7,070 bases of DNA. It comes from a bacterium. Its GTDB lineage: Bacteria > UBP18 > UBA7526. Below the pieces are notes generated by a model. It made no database searches, was not told the origin of the DNA, and saw only the letters and a list, made by a program, of their open reading frames with translations. Shown piece after piece: positions 1 to 5,903 of the stretch. The stretch covers positions 1 to 7,070 of the forward strand of contig JAUXAI010000056.1 of NCBI GenBank assembly GCA_030619985.1. Direction: 5' to 3'. Each line of letters starts with the position of its first letter. Position 1 is the first letter of the stretch. The translations under genes and the position numbers were made by a program.

Positions 1-589
1 GAAGGTGTCCATTGCCAAAGGGATTAAGACTATCAATGAGTAAAATATCCAAATCGCGTTCCAACCTCTGGTACTGGAATCCATCATCTAAGATAAAGGT
101 CTCTGTGTCAAAATTAGCTAGACAGTAATTCCCGCTCGCAATGCGATTCTTCCCTACGACTATTGGGACTCCGGATAAGTTCTGAGCCAAGAGGTACGGC
201 TCATCTCCCCCCTCCTTCGCTGACAACAATATCTTTCTTCCGTCACTCACCACTGCTATCTTCCGATTGGTAATTGGGAATTGGAAATTGGGAATTTTCC
301 TTTTATATCCCCTACTCAATATGGCTGCCTTTCTCCCCTTCTCTTGAAGAAGCCTTGCTATTCTTTCAACTGCAGGGGTCTTTCCCGTTCCCCCTACAGT
401 CAGATTTCCAATACTAATCACCCTTGCCTTTAACTTTAGTCTCTTTAAAATTCGTACTCGATAGAGAAACCGGATAACCTGAAGACCCAAATAGTATATC
501 CCAGATAGAATCAAAAATATAAGGCGCAACGAAGAAGCAAAGACACCCTTTCTCTCATCTAAAATAATGCTCAACAAATACTTCTCCAT
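1..589 (-). CDS. lpxK: Tetraacyldisaccharide 4'-kinase LpxK, N-terminal part
   Basis: LpxK transfers a phosphate from ATP to the 4' position of the tetraacyl disaccharide, giving lipid IVA, at the inner face of the cytoplasmic membrane. My reverse-strand translation gives 196 residues before the window ends; the family is usually about 320-350. A hydrophobic segment covers roughly residues 20-42. The kinase P-loop GNLTVGGTGKTP lies at 61-72, LSRGYKRK at 91-98, GGDEPYLLA at 127-135, the DDGFQ motif at 168-172 and NPFGNG at 189-194; this set is diagnostic of LpxK. The ATG at 589 is the only sensible start, because an in-frame TAA lies a few codons upstream. Its Shine-Dalgarno is weak: a GGAAAG about 11 bases upstream, inside a repeat. 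The previous gene stops 40 bases upstream. An array of 7-base repeats adds about ten residues (around 99-109) between SRGYKRK and the VVSDG strand, probably as a surface loop. Confidence 0.95.
   Translation of the reverse strand, partial: MEKYLLSIILDERKGVFASSLRLIFLILSGIYYLGLQVIRFLYRVRILKRLKLKARVISIGNLTVGGTGKTPAVERIARLLQEKGRKAAILSRGYKRKIPNFQFPITNRKIAVVSDGRKILLSAKEGGDEPYLLAQNLSGVPIVVGKNRIASGNYCLANFDTETFILDDGFQYQRLERDLDILLIDSLNPFGNGHL
265..296. repeat. 7-base tandem array inside lpxK
   Basis: Four 7-base units in exact register, GATTGGT, AATTGGG, AATTGGA and AATTGGG, are followed by a partial AATT. On the coding strand they read in frame as the peptide NFQFPITN within LpxK, between the conserved SRGY and SDG segments. 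The array does not break the reading frame, so it appears to be tolerated in a loop. The word differs from those at the other arrays in this window. Confidence 0.85.
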
Positions 590-595
590 TTTCAG

Positions 596-634
596 TTTTA
601 CTTTCCTACTCTTTTACTCTTTTACTTTCCTACT
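596..634. repeat. 8-base tandem array between acyltransferase 4 and lpxK
   Basis: The plus strand reads TTTTACT, TTCCTACT, CTTTTACT, CTTTTACT, TTCCTACT: an array of roughly 8-base units with consensus YTYYTACT. It fills most of the 40-base gap between the fourth acyltransferase and lpxK. It also supplies the TAG stop of the acyltransferase (630-632) and the only purine-rich stretch upstream of the lpxK start. Confidence 0.85.
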
Positions 635-1544
635 TTTCTGGTGGTTGGCTCTTCCACCTATTATGCATCCACCACCACTGAGAGGGATATTTTCTAACAT
701 ACCTTTCGATGACCTTGGTAAGTCTTTGAGTATTGGTTATCAAATCTTTCTCCTTATTCCCAGTATTAACCAAAGGGACCTCGGGCTCTATGATTAACCG
801 ATGCCCCTTTCTTCCTTCTCTAATGATGCACATGGGCACAAGAGGGGCCCCGGTTCTCTGGGCAAAGACTACTGGGCCAGCGGGAGCAGAAGCCGGTCTT
901 CCAAAGAAGTCAACAAATACCCCTTCCTTCCCGGCATTCTGATCAATGGGAATAATGAGAACTTCCCCTCTTTTCAGCGAGGCCAAGGCTCTCTTGACCG
1001 CCAAACTCCTTGGCTTAGCAGGAATGCTTCCCATATTTGAGCGGTCGCGCAGTTCCTGCATGAACCGGGCCACCCTCTCATCCTTAGGGTCCTTAGCTAT
1101 GACGCTCGCCGGATAACTTTCGTTAGCTATCTTTCGCAGGAGAAGAGTAATATTCCCGATATGGCCAATGACTCCAATCGCCCCCTTCCCCTTAGCCAGA
1201 GCCCTATCTAAGTTCTCCTTTCCTTCAATGGCCAAGAGATGGGCATACCTCTTTCCATACTCCAGGACCCGAAACATCTCGAATCCCCCCTGAGCGATAT
1301 GGCAATAATTCTCTTTTATTATTCTCTTTAGTTCTTGAGGGGATTTTTCTTTCCCCAGGGCCATCCTGATATTCTCCAGGCCTATTCTACGATGCCTCCG
1401 GTCAATATAATAAGCCAGGTGACCAATACATCTCCCTCCCCAGAGAAGGAGATTAAGGGGAAGGAGCTTTATGGGAAGAAGGATGCTATACAAAGCAATT
1501 CCTCCCAAACTATGCCTGATCTTTTTCCTCAACCTTTTTAGCAT
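630..1544 (-). CDS. LpxL/HtrB-family lipid A acyltransferase, fourth in tandem
   Basis: This is predicted to be an inner-membrane enzyme moving an acyl chain from acyl-ACP onto lipid A or a related lipid. The start is taken as the ATG at 1544 (304 residues), because GGGGAG (1549-1554) sits 4 bases upstream. A TTG at 1556 would overlap that Shine-Dalgarno and add only four residues. An N-terminal hydrophobic helix covers about residues 14-36. The motif HIGNIT lies at 128-133, so His128 is kept but the acidic residue of HX4(D/E) is Thr133. DQNAG begins at Asp201, followed by FVDFFGRPA and AQRTGAPLVPM, and the C-terminus carries the family hallmark YPSQWWWMHNRWK. This copy keeps the DQ pair where its three neighbours have DR, so it is the most divergent of the four. 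Which acyl position it modifies cannot be read from the sequence. Confidence 0.9.
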   Translation of the reverse strand: MLKRLRKKIRHSLGGIALYSILLPIKLLPLNLLLWGGRCIGHLAYYIDRRHRRIGLENIRMALGKEKSPQELKRIIKENYCHIAQGGFEMFRVLEYGKRYAHLLAIEGKENLDRALAKGKGAIGVIGHIGNITLLLRKIANESYPASVIAKDPKDERVARFMQELRDRSNMGSIPAKPRSLAVKRALASLKRGEVLIIPIDQNAGKEGVFVDFFGRPASAPAGPVVFAQRTGAPLVPMCIIREGRKGHRLIIEPEVPLVNTGNKEKDLITNTQRLTKVIERYVRKYPSQWWWMHNRWKSQPPEK

Positions 1545-1548
1545 GGAT

Positions 1549-1554
1549 CTCCCC
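1549..1554 (-). promoter_or_regulatory. Shine-Dalgarno that sets the start of the fourth acyltransferase
   Basis: GGGGAG on the minus strand lies 4 bases before the ATG at 1544. It favours this ATG over the in-frame TTG at 1556, whose first base pair overlaps the site. Confidence 0.7.
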
Positions 1555-1558
1555 AAGA

Positions 1559-1672
1559 TATCCCCCTCGGGGATACTTCCATAGGGGTTTCACCCCTCTG
1601 GCGTTCACCAAATGTTCACTGGACATTTGGTTCACTGTCACCCCTTGGGGGCAAGCAGATTCTTTCCCCCAA
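1559..1672. repeat. Cluster of four small inverted repeats between acyltransferases 3 and 4
   Basis: The 133-base gap, the largest in the window, holds four separate hairpin-capable sequences. They are TATCCCC/GGGGATA with a 3-base loop (1559-1575), AGGGG/CCCCT with a 5-base loop (1583-1597), ACCAAATGT/ACATTTGGT with a 7-base loop (1607-1631), and TTGGGGG/CCCCCAA with a 14-base loop (1645-1672). The word GTTCAC occurs three times (1603, 1614, 1630) around the third. None is followed by a T-run in the direction of transcription, so I do not call a terminator. They could affect mRNA stability between the two genes. Confidence 0.75.
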
Positions 1673-1677
1673 ACCCC

Positions 1678-2646
1678 CTAATCCTCGGTATCGGAATTAT
1701 TGAAATTCCGATGCCTCTCGAGATAACGGGCGGTACCCCTCCATCTCTTGTAGATCCAGAAATATTGAGTGGGATACTTTCTCACATAATCCTCAATGAT
1801 CTTGGTAAACTTCTGGGTATTGATTAAGATATCCTTCTCTTTGTCTCCGGTCAGTTCTAACTCTACTGGTGGATCGATGACTATGGTATATCCTTCATTC
1901 CCTTTCTTTCGCACCACAAACATAGGCAAAAGAGTAGCGCCGCTTCTCTTTGCTAAGGTAACTGTTCCCGGGGCCGTGGGTGCTGGCTGGCCGAAGAAGT
2001 CCACCCAGATGGCTCCCTTATCTTCAAAGAAGTTCCTATCCTGCTGGAGATAGAGGATCTTATTCTCCCTTAACCATCTCAAGGATTCTCTTACTGCTCG
2101 ATGGGCTGGTAGGGCAGGAATGGAATGGATATTTATTCCTTTCTGCATATCTTTAATGAGTCGGGCTACCTTCTTATCCCGAACCTCCCGATAGAGAACG
2201 CCGAGGGGATAACCCTCCTGGACCAGTTTAGTGCCCAGAAGCATGAAGTTCCCCAGATGACCAGAGATAGTCATTATTCCCTTCCCTTTTGCTAAGGCCT
2301 TATCCAGGTTCTCTTTTCCCTCTATAGTGAACATGCGATCAATAGTTTCTTGAGAGAGGCGATAACAGCGAAGTAGTTCCACACTATACCTTGTTAAGTT
2401 ATGGTAGACCCTTTTAGCAATCCTCTTTAATTCTTCTTGAGATTTCTCTTTTTCAAAGGCAAGGTTCAGGTTCTTGAAGACCGTTTGATGATAAAGCCTT
2501 ATAAGCCAGGCGAAGTTGGCCATGCCCCGAGCAAAGAGATAGGCCACCCTCCAGGACATAGCGTTTATGAGCCAGATAGTAAACTTCAAAAGTATTCTAT
2601 AGACTATCCAGTACTTCCATTTCCTCTTAATCAGCCTTCTTCTCAT
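1678..2646 (-). CDS. LpxL/HtrB-family lipid A acyltransferase, third in tandem
   Basis: Predicted membrane-anchored acyltransferase of the lipid A late-acylation family, 322 residues from the ATG at 2646. That ATG overlaps the preceding gene's TGA as ATGA, the usual sign of translational coupling. The longer frame from a TTG at 2697 is less likely because its extra 17 residues are only the translation of a short tandem repeat. Hydrophobic N-terminal stretches lie at about residues 12-30. HLGNFM starts at His130, so the acidic residue of HX4(D/E) is replaced by Met135. QQDRN has its Asp at 203, followed by WVDFFGQPA, AKRSGATLLPMFVVR and a C-terminal YPTQYFWIYKRW block. The last dozen residues (RHRNFNNSDTED) have no family counterpart that I recognise and coincide with a palindrome. 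The substrate position is not deducible. Confidence 0.9.
   Translation of the reverse strand: MRRRLIKRKWKYWIVYRILLKFTIWLINAMSWRVAYLFARGMANFAWLIRLYHQTVFKNLNLAFEKEKSQEELKRIAKRVYHNLTRYSVELLRCYRLSQETIDRMFTIEGKENLDKALAKGKGIMTISGHLGNFMLLGTKLVQEGYPLGVLYREVRDKKVARLIKDMQKGINIHSIPALPAHRAVRESLRWLRENKILYLQQDRNFFEDKGAIWVDFFGQPAPTAPGTVTLAKRSGATLLPMFVVRKKGNEGYTIVIDPPVELELTGDKEKDILINTQKFTKIIEDYVRKYPTQYFWIYKRWRGTARYLERHRNFNNSDTED
1687..1715. repeat. Imperfect palindrome in the tail of the third acyltransferase
   Basis: GGTATCGGAATT and AATTCCGATGCC are inverted copies matching at 11 of 12 positions, separated by ATTGA. The palindrome lies inside the coding region and encodes the unusual NFNNSD tail, which looks like an inserted element extending the C-terminus. 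There is no adjacent T-run on the minus strand, so it is not a typical terminator. Confidence 0.75.
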
Positions 2647-3575
2647 CTCTGTCTTCTCTGTATTTCCTTCTGTGTCCTCTGTGGTACTGTCTTCCAACGC
2701 TTATAGGTCCAGAGCCATTGCTCGGGATATCTTCTGATGTAGGATTCAATAATCTTAGTAAACTTAGCACTATTTACCAAAATGTCTTTTTCTTTATTAC
2801 CTGTTACTTCTAACTCTACGGGGGAACCAAAGATAATTCTGTGTCTATTCATCTCTCTAACAACGAACATGGGCAGAATAGCAGCTCCGGTTCTCTTGGC
2901 CAATACTACCGGTCCAATGGGGGTTGCTGCGGGATAACCAAAGAAATCGACAAAGACCCCTTGAGGAGAATCACGGTCTGCCTGGATGCAGAGAACCTTA
3001 TTCTTCCTTAGCCATTTTAAGGATTTCCGAACTGAAGCATGAGAAGGAGAAGTGGGTATAAGGTCAATTCCTAAGTGGCGTCCAATATTAAAGAAGAGTT
3101 TTACAACTCTGGCATCACTTGCTCCATAAATGAAAGAGGCACAGGGATAACCTTCCTGAACCAATTTAGCGCCCATCAAAGGGAAATTACCCAGATGAGC
3201 AGAGAGTCCAATCACCCCTTTTCCCCGAGCCAGAGCAGCATCTAAATATTCTCTTCCCTGGATAGTGAATATTTTATTGATCTCTTCTTGGGAAAATTTG
3301 AAGACGCGTAACAGCTCACAGATGCTTTTAGCAATATTGCGGTAGGCTTCCCGAGCAATGGCTCTAATTTCATGGGGATCTTTCTCTCTTCCAAAAGCGC
3401 GATTAAGATTATCAAAGACTATCTGACGCCTGACACCCAGTATCCAGGCCAAGCCAGCCAGACCATTTGCCAGACCATACATTATCCTTTGGGGTAGAAT
3501 ATTTATCAAAGCAATAACTATTCTAAGCACTACCCATCCTACATTATGCTTGAGCCACCTTTTCACCCTTTTCAT
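2643..3575 (-). CDS. LpxL/HtrB-family lipid A acyltransferase, second in tandem
   Basis: Predicted inner-membrane lipid A acyltransferase of 310 residues, starting at the ATG at 3575 with GGAAGG (3584-3589) 8 bases upstream. A hydrophobic anchor covers about residues 13-28. HLGNFP begins at His127, placing Pro132 where the catalytic Glu or Asp of HX4(D/E) is expected. QADRDSPQG has its Asp at 200, then FVDFFGYPAATP, AKRTGAAILPMFVVRE, and YPEQWLWTYKRWK near the C-terminus. The final tail after KRWKTVPQ is arginine- and glutamine-rich and is the translation of the CTCTGT repeat array, not a family domain. Its TGA overlaps the next gene's ATG. It is most similar to the copy just upstream, sharing the DRD and YPEQWLWTYKRWK forms and a 44-base stretch with three differences, so these two are probably the most recent duplicates. 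Confidence 0.92.
   Translation of the reverse strand: MKRVKRWLKHNVGWVVLRIVIALINILPQRIMYGLANGLAGLAWILGVRRQIVFDNLNRAFGREKDPHEIRAIAREAYRNIAKSICELLRVFKFSQEEINKIFTIQGREYLDAALARGKGVIGLSAHLGNFPLMGAKLVQEGYPCASFIYGASDARVVKLFFNIGRHLGIDLIPTSPSHASVRKSLKWLRKNKVLCIQADRDSPQGVFVDFFGYPAATPIGPVVLAKRTGAAILPMFVVREMNRHRIIFGSPVELEVTGNKEKDILVNSAKFTKIIESYIRRYPEQWLWTYKRWKTVPQRTQKEIQRRQR
2647..2685. repeat. CTCTGT array at the junction of acyltransferases 2 and 3
   Basis: CTCTGT occurs at 2647, 2656 and 2677 with a TTCTGT variant at 2668, giving units of about 9 bases (one spacing is 12). Read on the minus strand this is an ACAGAG-type array. It encodes the C-terminal tail of the second acyltransferase and immediately precedes the ATG of the third. 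In another frame it would encode the spurious acidic leader EDTEGNTEKTE. Its purine-rich minus strand (GAGAAGACAGAG) may also serve as the ribosome-binding region for the downstream gene. Confidence 0.8.
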
Positions 3576-3592
3576 CCTAATAACCTTCCAAT

Positions 3593-3630
3593 CTAACTAA
3601 TCCGCTTCCGCGCTTCGCTTACAACTAACT
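3593..3630. repeat. Direct repeats around a GC-rich iterated core, between acyltransferases 1 and 2
   Basis: AACTAA at 3595-3600 and 3623-3628 flanks a core built from CGCTTC, CGCGCTTC and CGCTT (3601-3620). This fills most of the 57-base gap. The layout, short AT-rich words around a GC-rich core, recalls the arrays upstream of waaA and of the DUF374 gene, although the sequences differ. Confidence 0.65.
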
Positions 3631-3632
3631 TT

Positions 3633-4538
3633 TTAACTTTCTCTTTTAGGTGGTTGGGTTTTCCAGCGCTTATAGGTCCAGAGCCACTGCTCGGGATATT
3701 TTCTCACATAATTCTCCAAGATTTTGGTATACTTTTGCACATTTACCAGGATATCCTTCTCTCTATCGCCAGTCGATTCCAGTTCCATTGGAGAATCGAT
3801 GATAATCCTATGTCTATCGTTCTTTTCTCTAATAGTAATCATGGGAAGGATGGTGGCTCCGGTTCTTTTGGCTAAAATAACAGGGCCAGGAGCAGTGGCC
3901 GCTGGATGGCCGAAGAAATCAACAAATATCCCTCTGGGGAAGTCCCGATCCCCGTGGAGACCCAAGATCTTGTTCTCCTTTAGCCAGGCTAAGGACTTCT
4001 GGGCCGAGACCCGACGAGGTAAGGCAGGAATGATAGTCAAACCTAAATGATTCCCGATATCTGCGAAGAGCCTTGCTCCCTTCTTGAGGCTGGTGCCATA
4101 CATAACAAAAGCAAATGGAGAGCCCTCCTGGGCGAGCCTTGCTCCCATTAAAACAAAGTTGCCGAAGTGACCTATAAGGGCGATCACTCCCTTTCCTTTC
4201 TCAAGGACTTTCTCCAGGTTCTCCTTCCCCTCTATGGTGAACATCTCTCTAAGTTTCTCAGGTGAGATTTTATACTTGGATCCTTCACAGCCATTCTTAA
4301 TCCAATTGCAATAGCTCTGAAAGGCAATCCTTTTAATCTCTTCTTTAGACTTCTCTTTCCCAAAGGCACGATTGAGATTCTCGAAGACTATTTTGTGGAA
4401 GATGCCCAATACCCAGGCAATCCTCGCTAAAATCTCTGCTAAAAGATAAAGTGCTCTCCAGGGAAGGATGTTAGCCAGCCAGACGAAACTTTTTAAAGAT
4501 AGATATTCTAACTCATGCTTTATTTTTTTCTTCTTCAC
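3633..4538 (-). CDS. LpxL/HtrB-family lipid A acyltransferase, first in tandem
   Basis: Predicted inner-membrane lipid A acyltransferase, 301 residues. The start is a GTG at 4538 overlapping the waaA stop codon as GTGA; no other Met occurs before residue 99, and there is no well-spaced Shine-Dalgarno, so translation probably depends on coupling to waaA. The N-terminus is very basic (MKKKKIKHE) followed by a hydrophobic segment at about 14-45. HFGNFV begins at His124, so Val129 takes the place of the acidic catalytic residue. HGDRDFPRG has its Asp at 197, then FVDFFGHPAATAPGP, AKRTGATILPM, and a C-terminal YPEQWLWTYKRWK. Coupling to waaA fits an acyltransferase acting on Kdo-lipid A, as E. coli LpxL does, but the altered active site leaves activity and specificity open. 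Confidence 0.92.
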   Translation of the reverse strand: MKKKKIKHELEYLSLKSFVWLANILPWRALYLLAEILARIAWVLGIFHKIVFENLNRAFGKEKSKEEIKRIAFQSYCNWIKNGCEGSKYKISPEKLREMFTIEGKENLEKVLEKGKGVIALIGHFGNFVLMGARLAQEGSPFAFVMYGTSLKKGARLFADIGNHLGLTIIPALPRRVSAQKSLAWLKENKILGLHGDRDFPRGIFVDFFGHPAATAPGPVILAKRTGATILPMITIREKNDRHRIIIDSPMELESTGDREKDILVNVQKYTKILENYVRKYPEQWLWTYKRWKTQPPKRES

Positions 4539-5827
4539 TCCAACAATTTCCCTATCAGTTCCACAGTTCTCTCTGATGCTCCTTGATGTCTCTTAACAAT
4601 TTCTTGAGCCCTTTTTCCTGTCTTCTCTCTTTTTTCAGAGTTTTTTAAGAGGCTTAAAATATTTTCTAATAGTTCTTCCTTATCCCTAACTTGGATTCCT
4701 CCTTTTCCTTCCAGAAGCAATCGGGCGCTCTCTATGAAGTTATGCATATAGGGACCAAAGATAGGCGCCTTACCCAGAGCAGCAGGCTCTAAGATATTAT
4801 GTCCTCCCACAGGAACCAAGCTCCCTCCCACAAAGACTACTGTTGCCAGAGAATAAACCTTTGCCAATTCACCGATAGTATCGAGAAGGATGACTGGAGT
4901 TCGGAGTTCGCCTGCCTGCCGGCGAGGCAGGGAGTTCGGAGTTCGGAGTAGTTGGCTTCGGCGGATAGAAAAGAGATTTTTATTCTTACAGATAGCCTCT
5001 ACTTCAGGAATGCGTTCTGGGTGGCGAGGAGCAAGGATGAGTTTTAAGTTTGGAAATTCTTCTTTTGCTTTCTGGTAAACATCTAAGACGATTTCTTCCT
5101 CCTCAGGATGGGTGCTTCCTGCGACCAAAATCAGATCTTTTGAAGAAATTCTTAACTCTTCCGCTAATTTTTCCCTGTCTGGAATTTCAGTTTTCAGTCC
5201 ATCGAATTTAACATTGCCCGTAGTGTGGACCTTTTCCTCTGGAGCCCCCAAAGAGATGATTCGCTCCTCATCCAGTTTAGACTGCATGCTGAATAGATCG
5301 ATATTAGAGAGTACTCTTTTTAGAAAAGGCTTTATTATTCTATAGCCTTTAAAAGAACTGGGTGAGATCCGACCATTAACCACTGCCAGAGGAATTTCCC
5401 TTTTCTTTGTCTCTCTTATAAAATTGGGCCAGAGCTCGGTTTCGACCATGATGAAGAGTCTTGGTTGGATAACCTTCAAAACTTTATTTACGATCCATTT
5501 AAAGTCTAAGGGAAAGTAGATGATTTCCTTGGGATCAGGGATGGCCTTCCTCGCCATATCCTGGCCAGTATCAGTTACGGTGGAGATTAGAAAATTGTGT
5601 CTGGGGAATTTCTTTCTTATAGCATCTATTATAGGAGAGGCAGCGATTACCTCTCCCACGCTTACTGCATGAACCCAGATAATATCTTTATTCTTTACTT
5701 GAGGAATAAATCCTAGACGCTGCCTCAATCCCTTCTTATACTTCCCCTTAGTGACCATTCTGAATAAAAAGTAGGGAATGGAAAAGAGCAAAAATAAAAA
5801 TAGCAAGAAACTATAAATAAGATACAT
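4535..5827 (-). CDS. waaA: 3-deoxy-D-manno-octulosonic acid (Kdo) transferase WaaA/KdtA
   Basis: WaaA transfers Kdo from CMP-Kdo to lipid IVA on the cytoplasmic side of the inner membrane. I use the ATG at 5827 (430 residues, normal for the family). It has GGAG 5 bases upstream, and the extra ten residues from a TTG at 5857 are repeat-derived. A single membrane anchor covers residues 2-23. The acceptor domain shows LRQRLGF, then HAVSVGEV with Glu59 at the place of the proposed catalytic base, and ETELWPN at 129-135. The donor domain shows AGSTHPEEE, LAPRHPER, DTIGEL, FVGGSLVPVGGHNILEP (CMP-Kdo site, GHNILEP at 342-348) and FGPYMHNF. An insert at about residues 292-311 (LRTP, LPRRQAGE, LRTP) comes from an inserted repeat-plus-palindrome. 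How many Kdo units it adds cannot be judged. The stop overlaps the next gene by 4 bases. Confidence 0.96.
   Translation of the reverse strand: MYLIYSFLLFLFLLFSIPYFLFRMVTKGKYKKGLRQRLGFIPQVKNKDIIWVHAVSVGEVIAASPIIDAIRKKFPRHNFLISTVTDTGQDMARKAIPDPKEIIYFPLDFKWIVNKVLKVIQPRLFIMVETELWPNFIRETKKREIPLAVVNGRISPSSFKGYRIIKPFLKRVLSNIDLFSMQSKLDEERIISLGAPEEKVHTTGNVKFDGLKTEIPDREKLAEELRISSKDLILVAGSTHPEEEEIVLDVYQKAKEEFPNLKLILAPRHPERIPEVEAICKNKNLFSIRRSQLLRTPNSLPRRQAGELRTPVILLDTIGELAKVYSLATVVFVGGSLVPVGGHNILEPAALGKAPIFGPYMHNFIESARLLLEGKGGIQVRDKEELLENILSLLKNSEKREKTGKRAQEIVKRHQGASERTVELIGKLLE
4896..4950. repeat. In-frame palindrome flanked by 7-base repeats inside waaA
   Basis: GGAGTTC occurs at 4896, 4903, 4931 and 4938, with a partial copy at 4945. 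Between the two pairs lies a 21-base core (4910-4930), exactly three 7-base units. It forms a stem CCTGCCT/AGGCAGG (4911-4917 and 4925-4931) around a loop containing GCCGGC. The whole element is translated as LRTP, NSLPRRQAGE, LRTP in the WaaA donor domain. The 21-base core is divisible by three and leaves the frame intact. LPRRQAG-type peptides are ones I recall as recurrent in uncultivated candidate-phylum genomes, analogous to Rickettsia palindromic elements. Confidence 0.85.
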
Positions 5828-5832
5828 AAATG

Positions 5833-5836
5833 CTCC
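5833..5836 (-). promoter_or_regulatory. Shine-Dalgarno that sets the waaA start
   Basis: GGAG on the minus strand lies 5 bases before the ATG at 5827. It supports that ATG over the upstream in-frame TTG at 5857, and sits at the edge of the repeat array. Confidence 0.6.
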
Positions 5837-5837
5837 G

Positions 5838-5903
5838 CTACAGGCTGCCGGCCACAAGCTACAGGTTTTTAGCTTGGAGCTTGGAGCCCGAGGCTTGAAG
5901 CTT
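5838..5903. repeat. 7-base tandem array between the DUF374 gene and waaA
   Basis: CTACAGG at 5838-5844 and 5859-5865 brackets CTGCCGG and CCACAAG, so the copies are exactly 21 bases apart and the core is two 7-base units. After TTTTT, a second array reads AGCTTGG, AGCTTGG, AGCCCG, AGGCTTG, AAGCTT (5871-5903). Together these fill the 74-base gap and reach into the TAA stop of the DUF374 gene at 5902-5904. Confidence 0.8.

Noticed and set aside
733-1040. Plus-strand open frames opposite the fourth acyltransferase
   Set aside because: They run antisense to a gene with full family motifs, have no recognisable domains, and similar shadow frames occur opposite the sister genes.
1645-1672. Possible intrinsic terminator (TTGGGGG/CCCCCAA)
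   Set aside because: No T-run follows on the minus strand and the loop is 14 bases, so it does not fit an intrinsic terminator.
2647-2697. TTG start at 2697 extending the third acyltransferase by 17 residues
   Set aside because: The extension is translated repeat, while the ATG at 2646 forms a standard ATGA overlap with the upstream stop.
3724-4050. Plus-strand open frame of 108 codons
   Set aside because: It lies entirely antisense to the first acyltransferase, and a similar shadow frame (1796-2053) lies opposite the same conserved region of the third, as expected from shared codons rather than a real gene.
5828-5857. TTG start at 5857 extending WaaA by ten residues
   Set aside because: The extension is repeat-derived, and the ATG at 5827 has a GGAG at 5 bases and begins directly with the membrane anchor.
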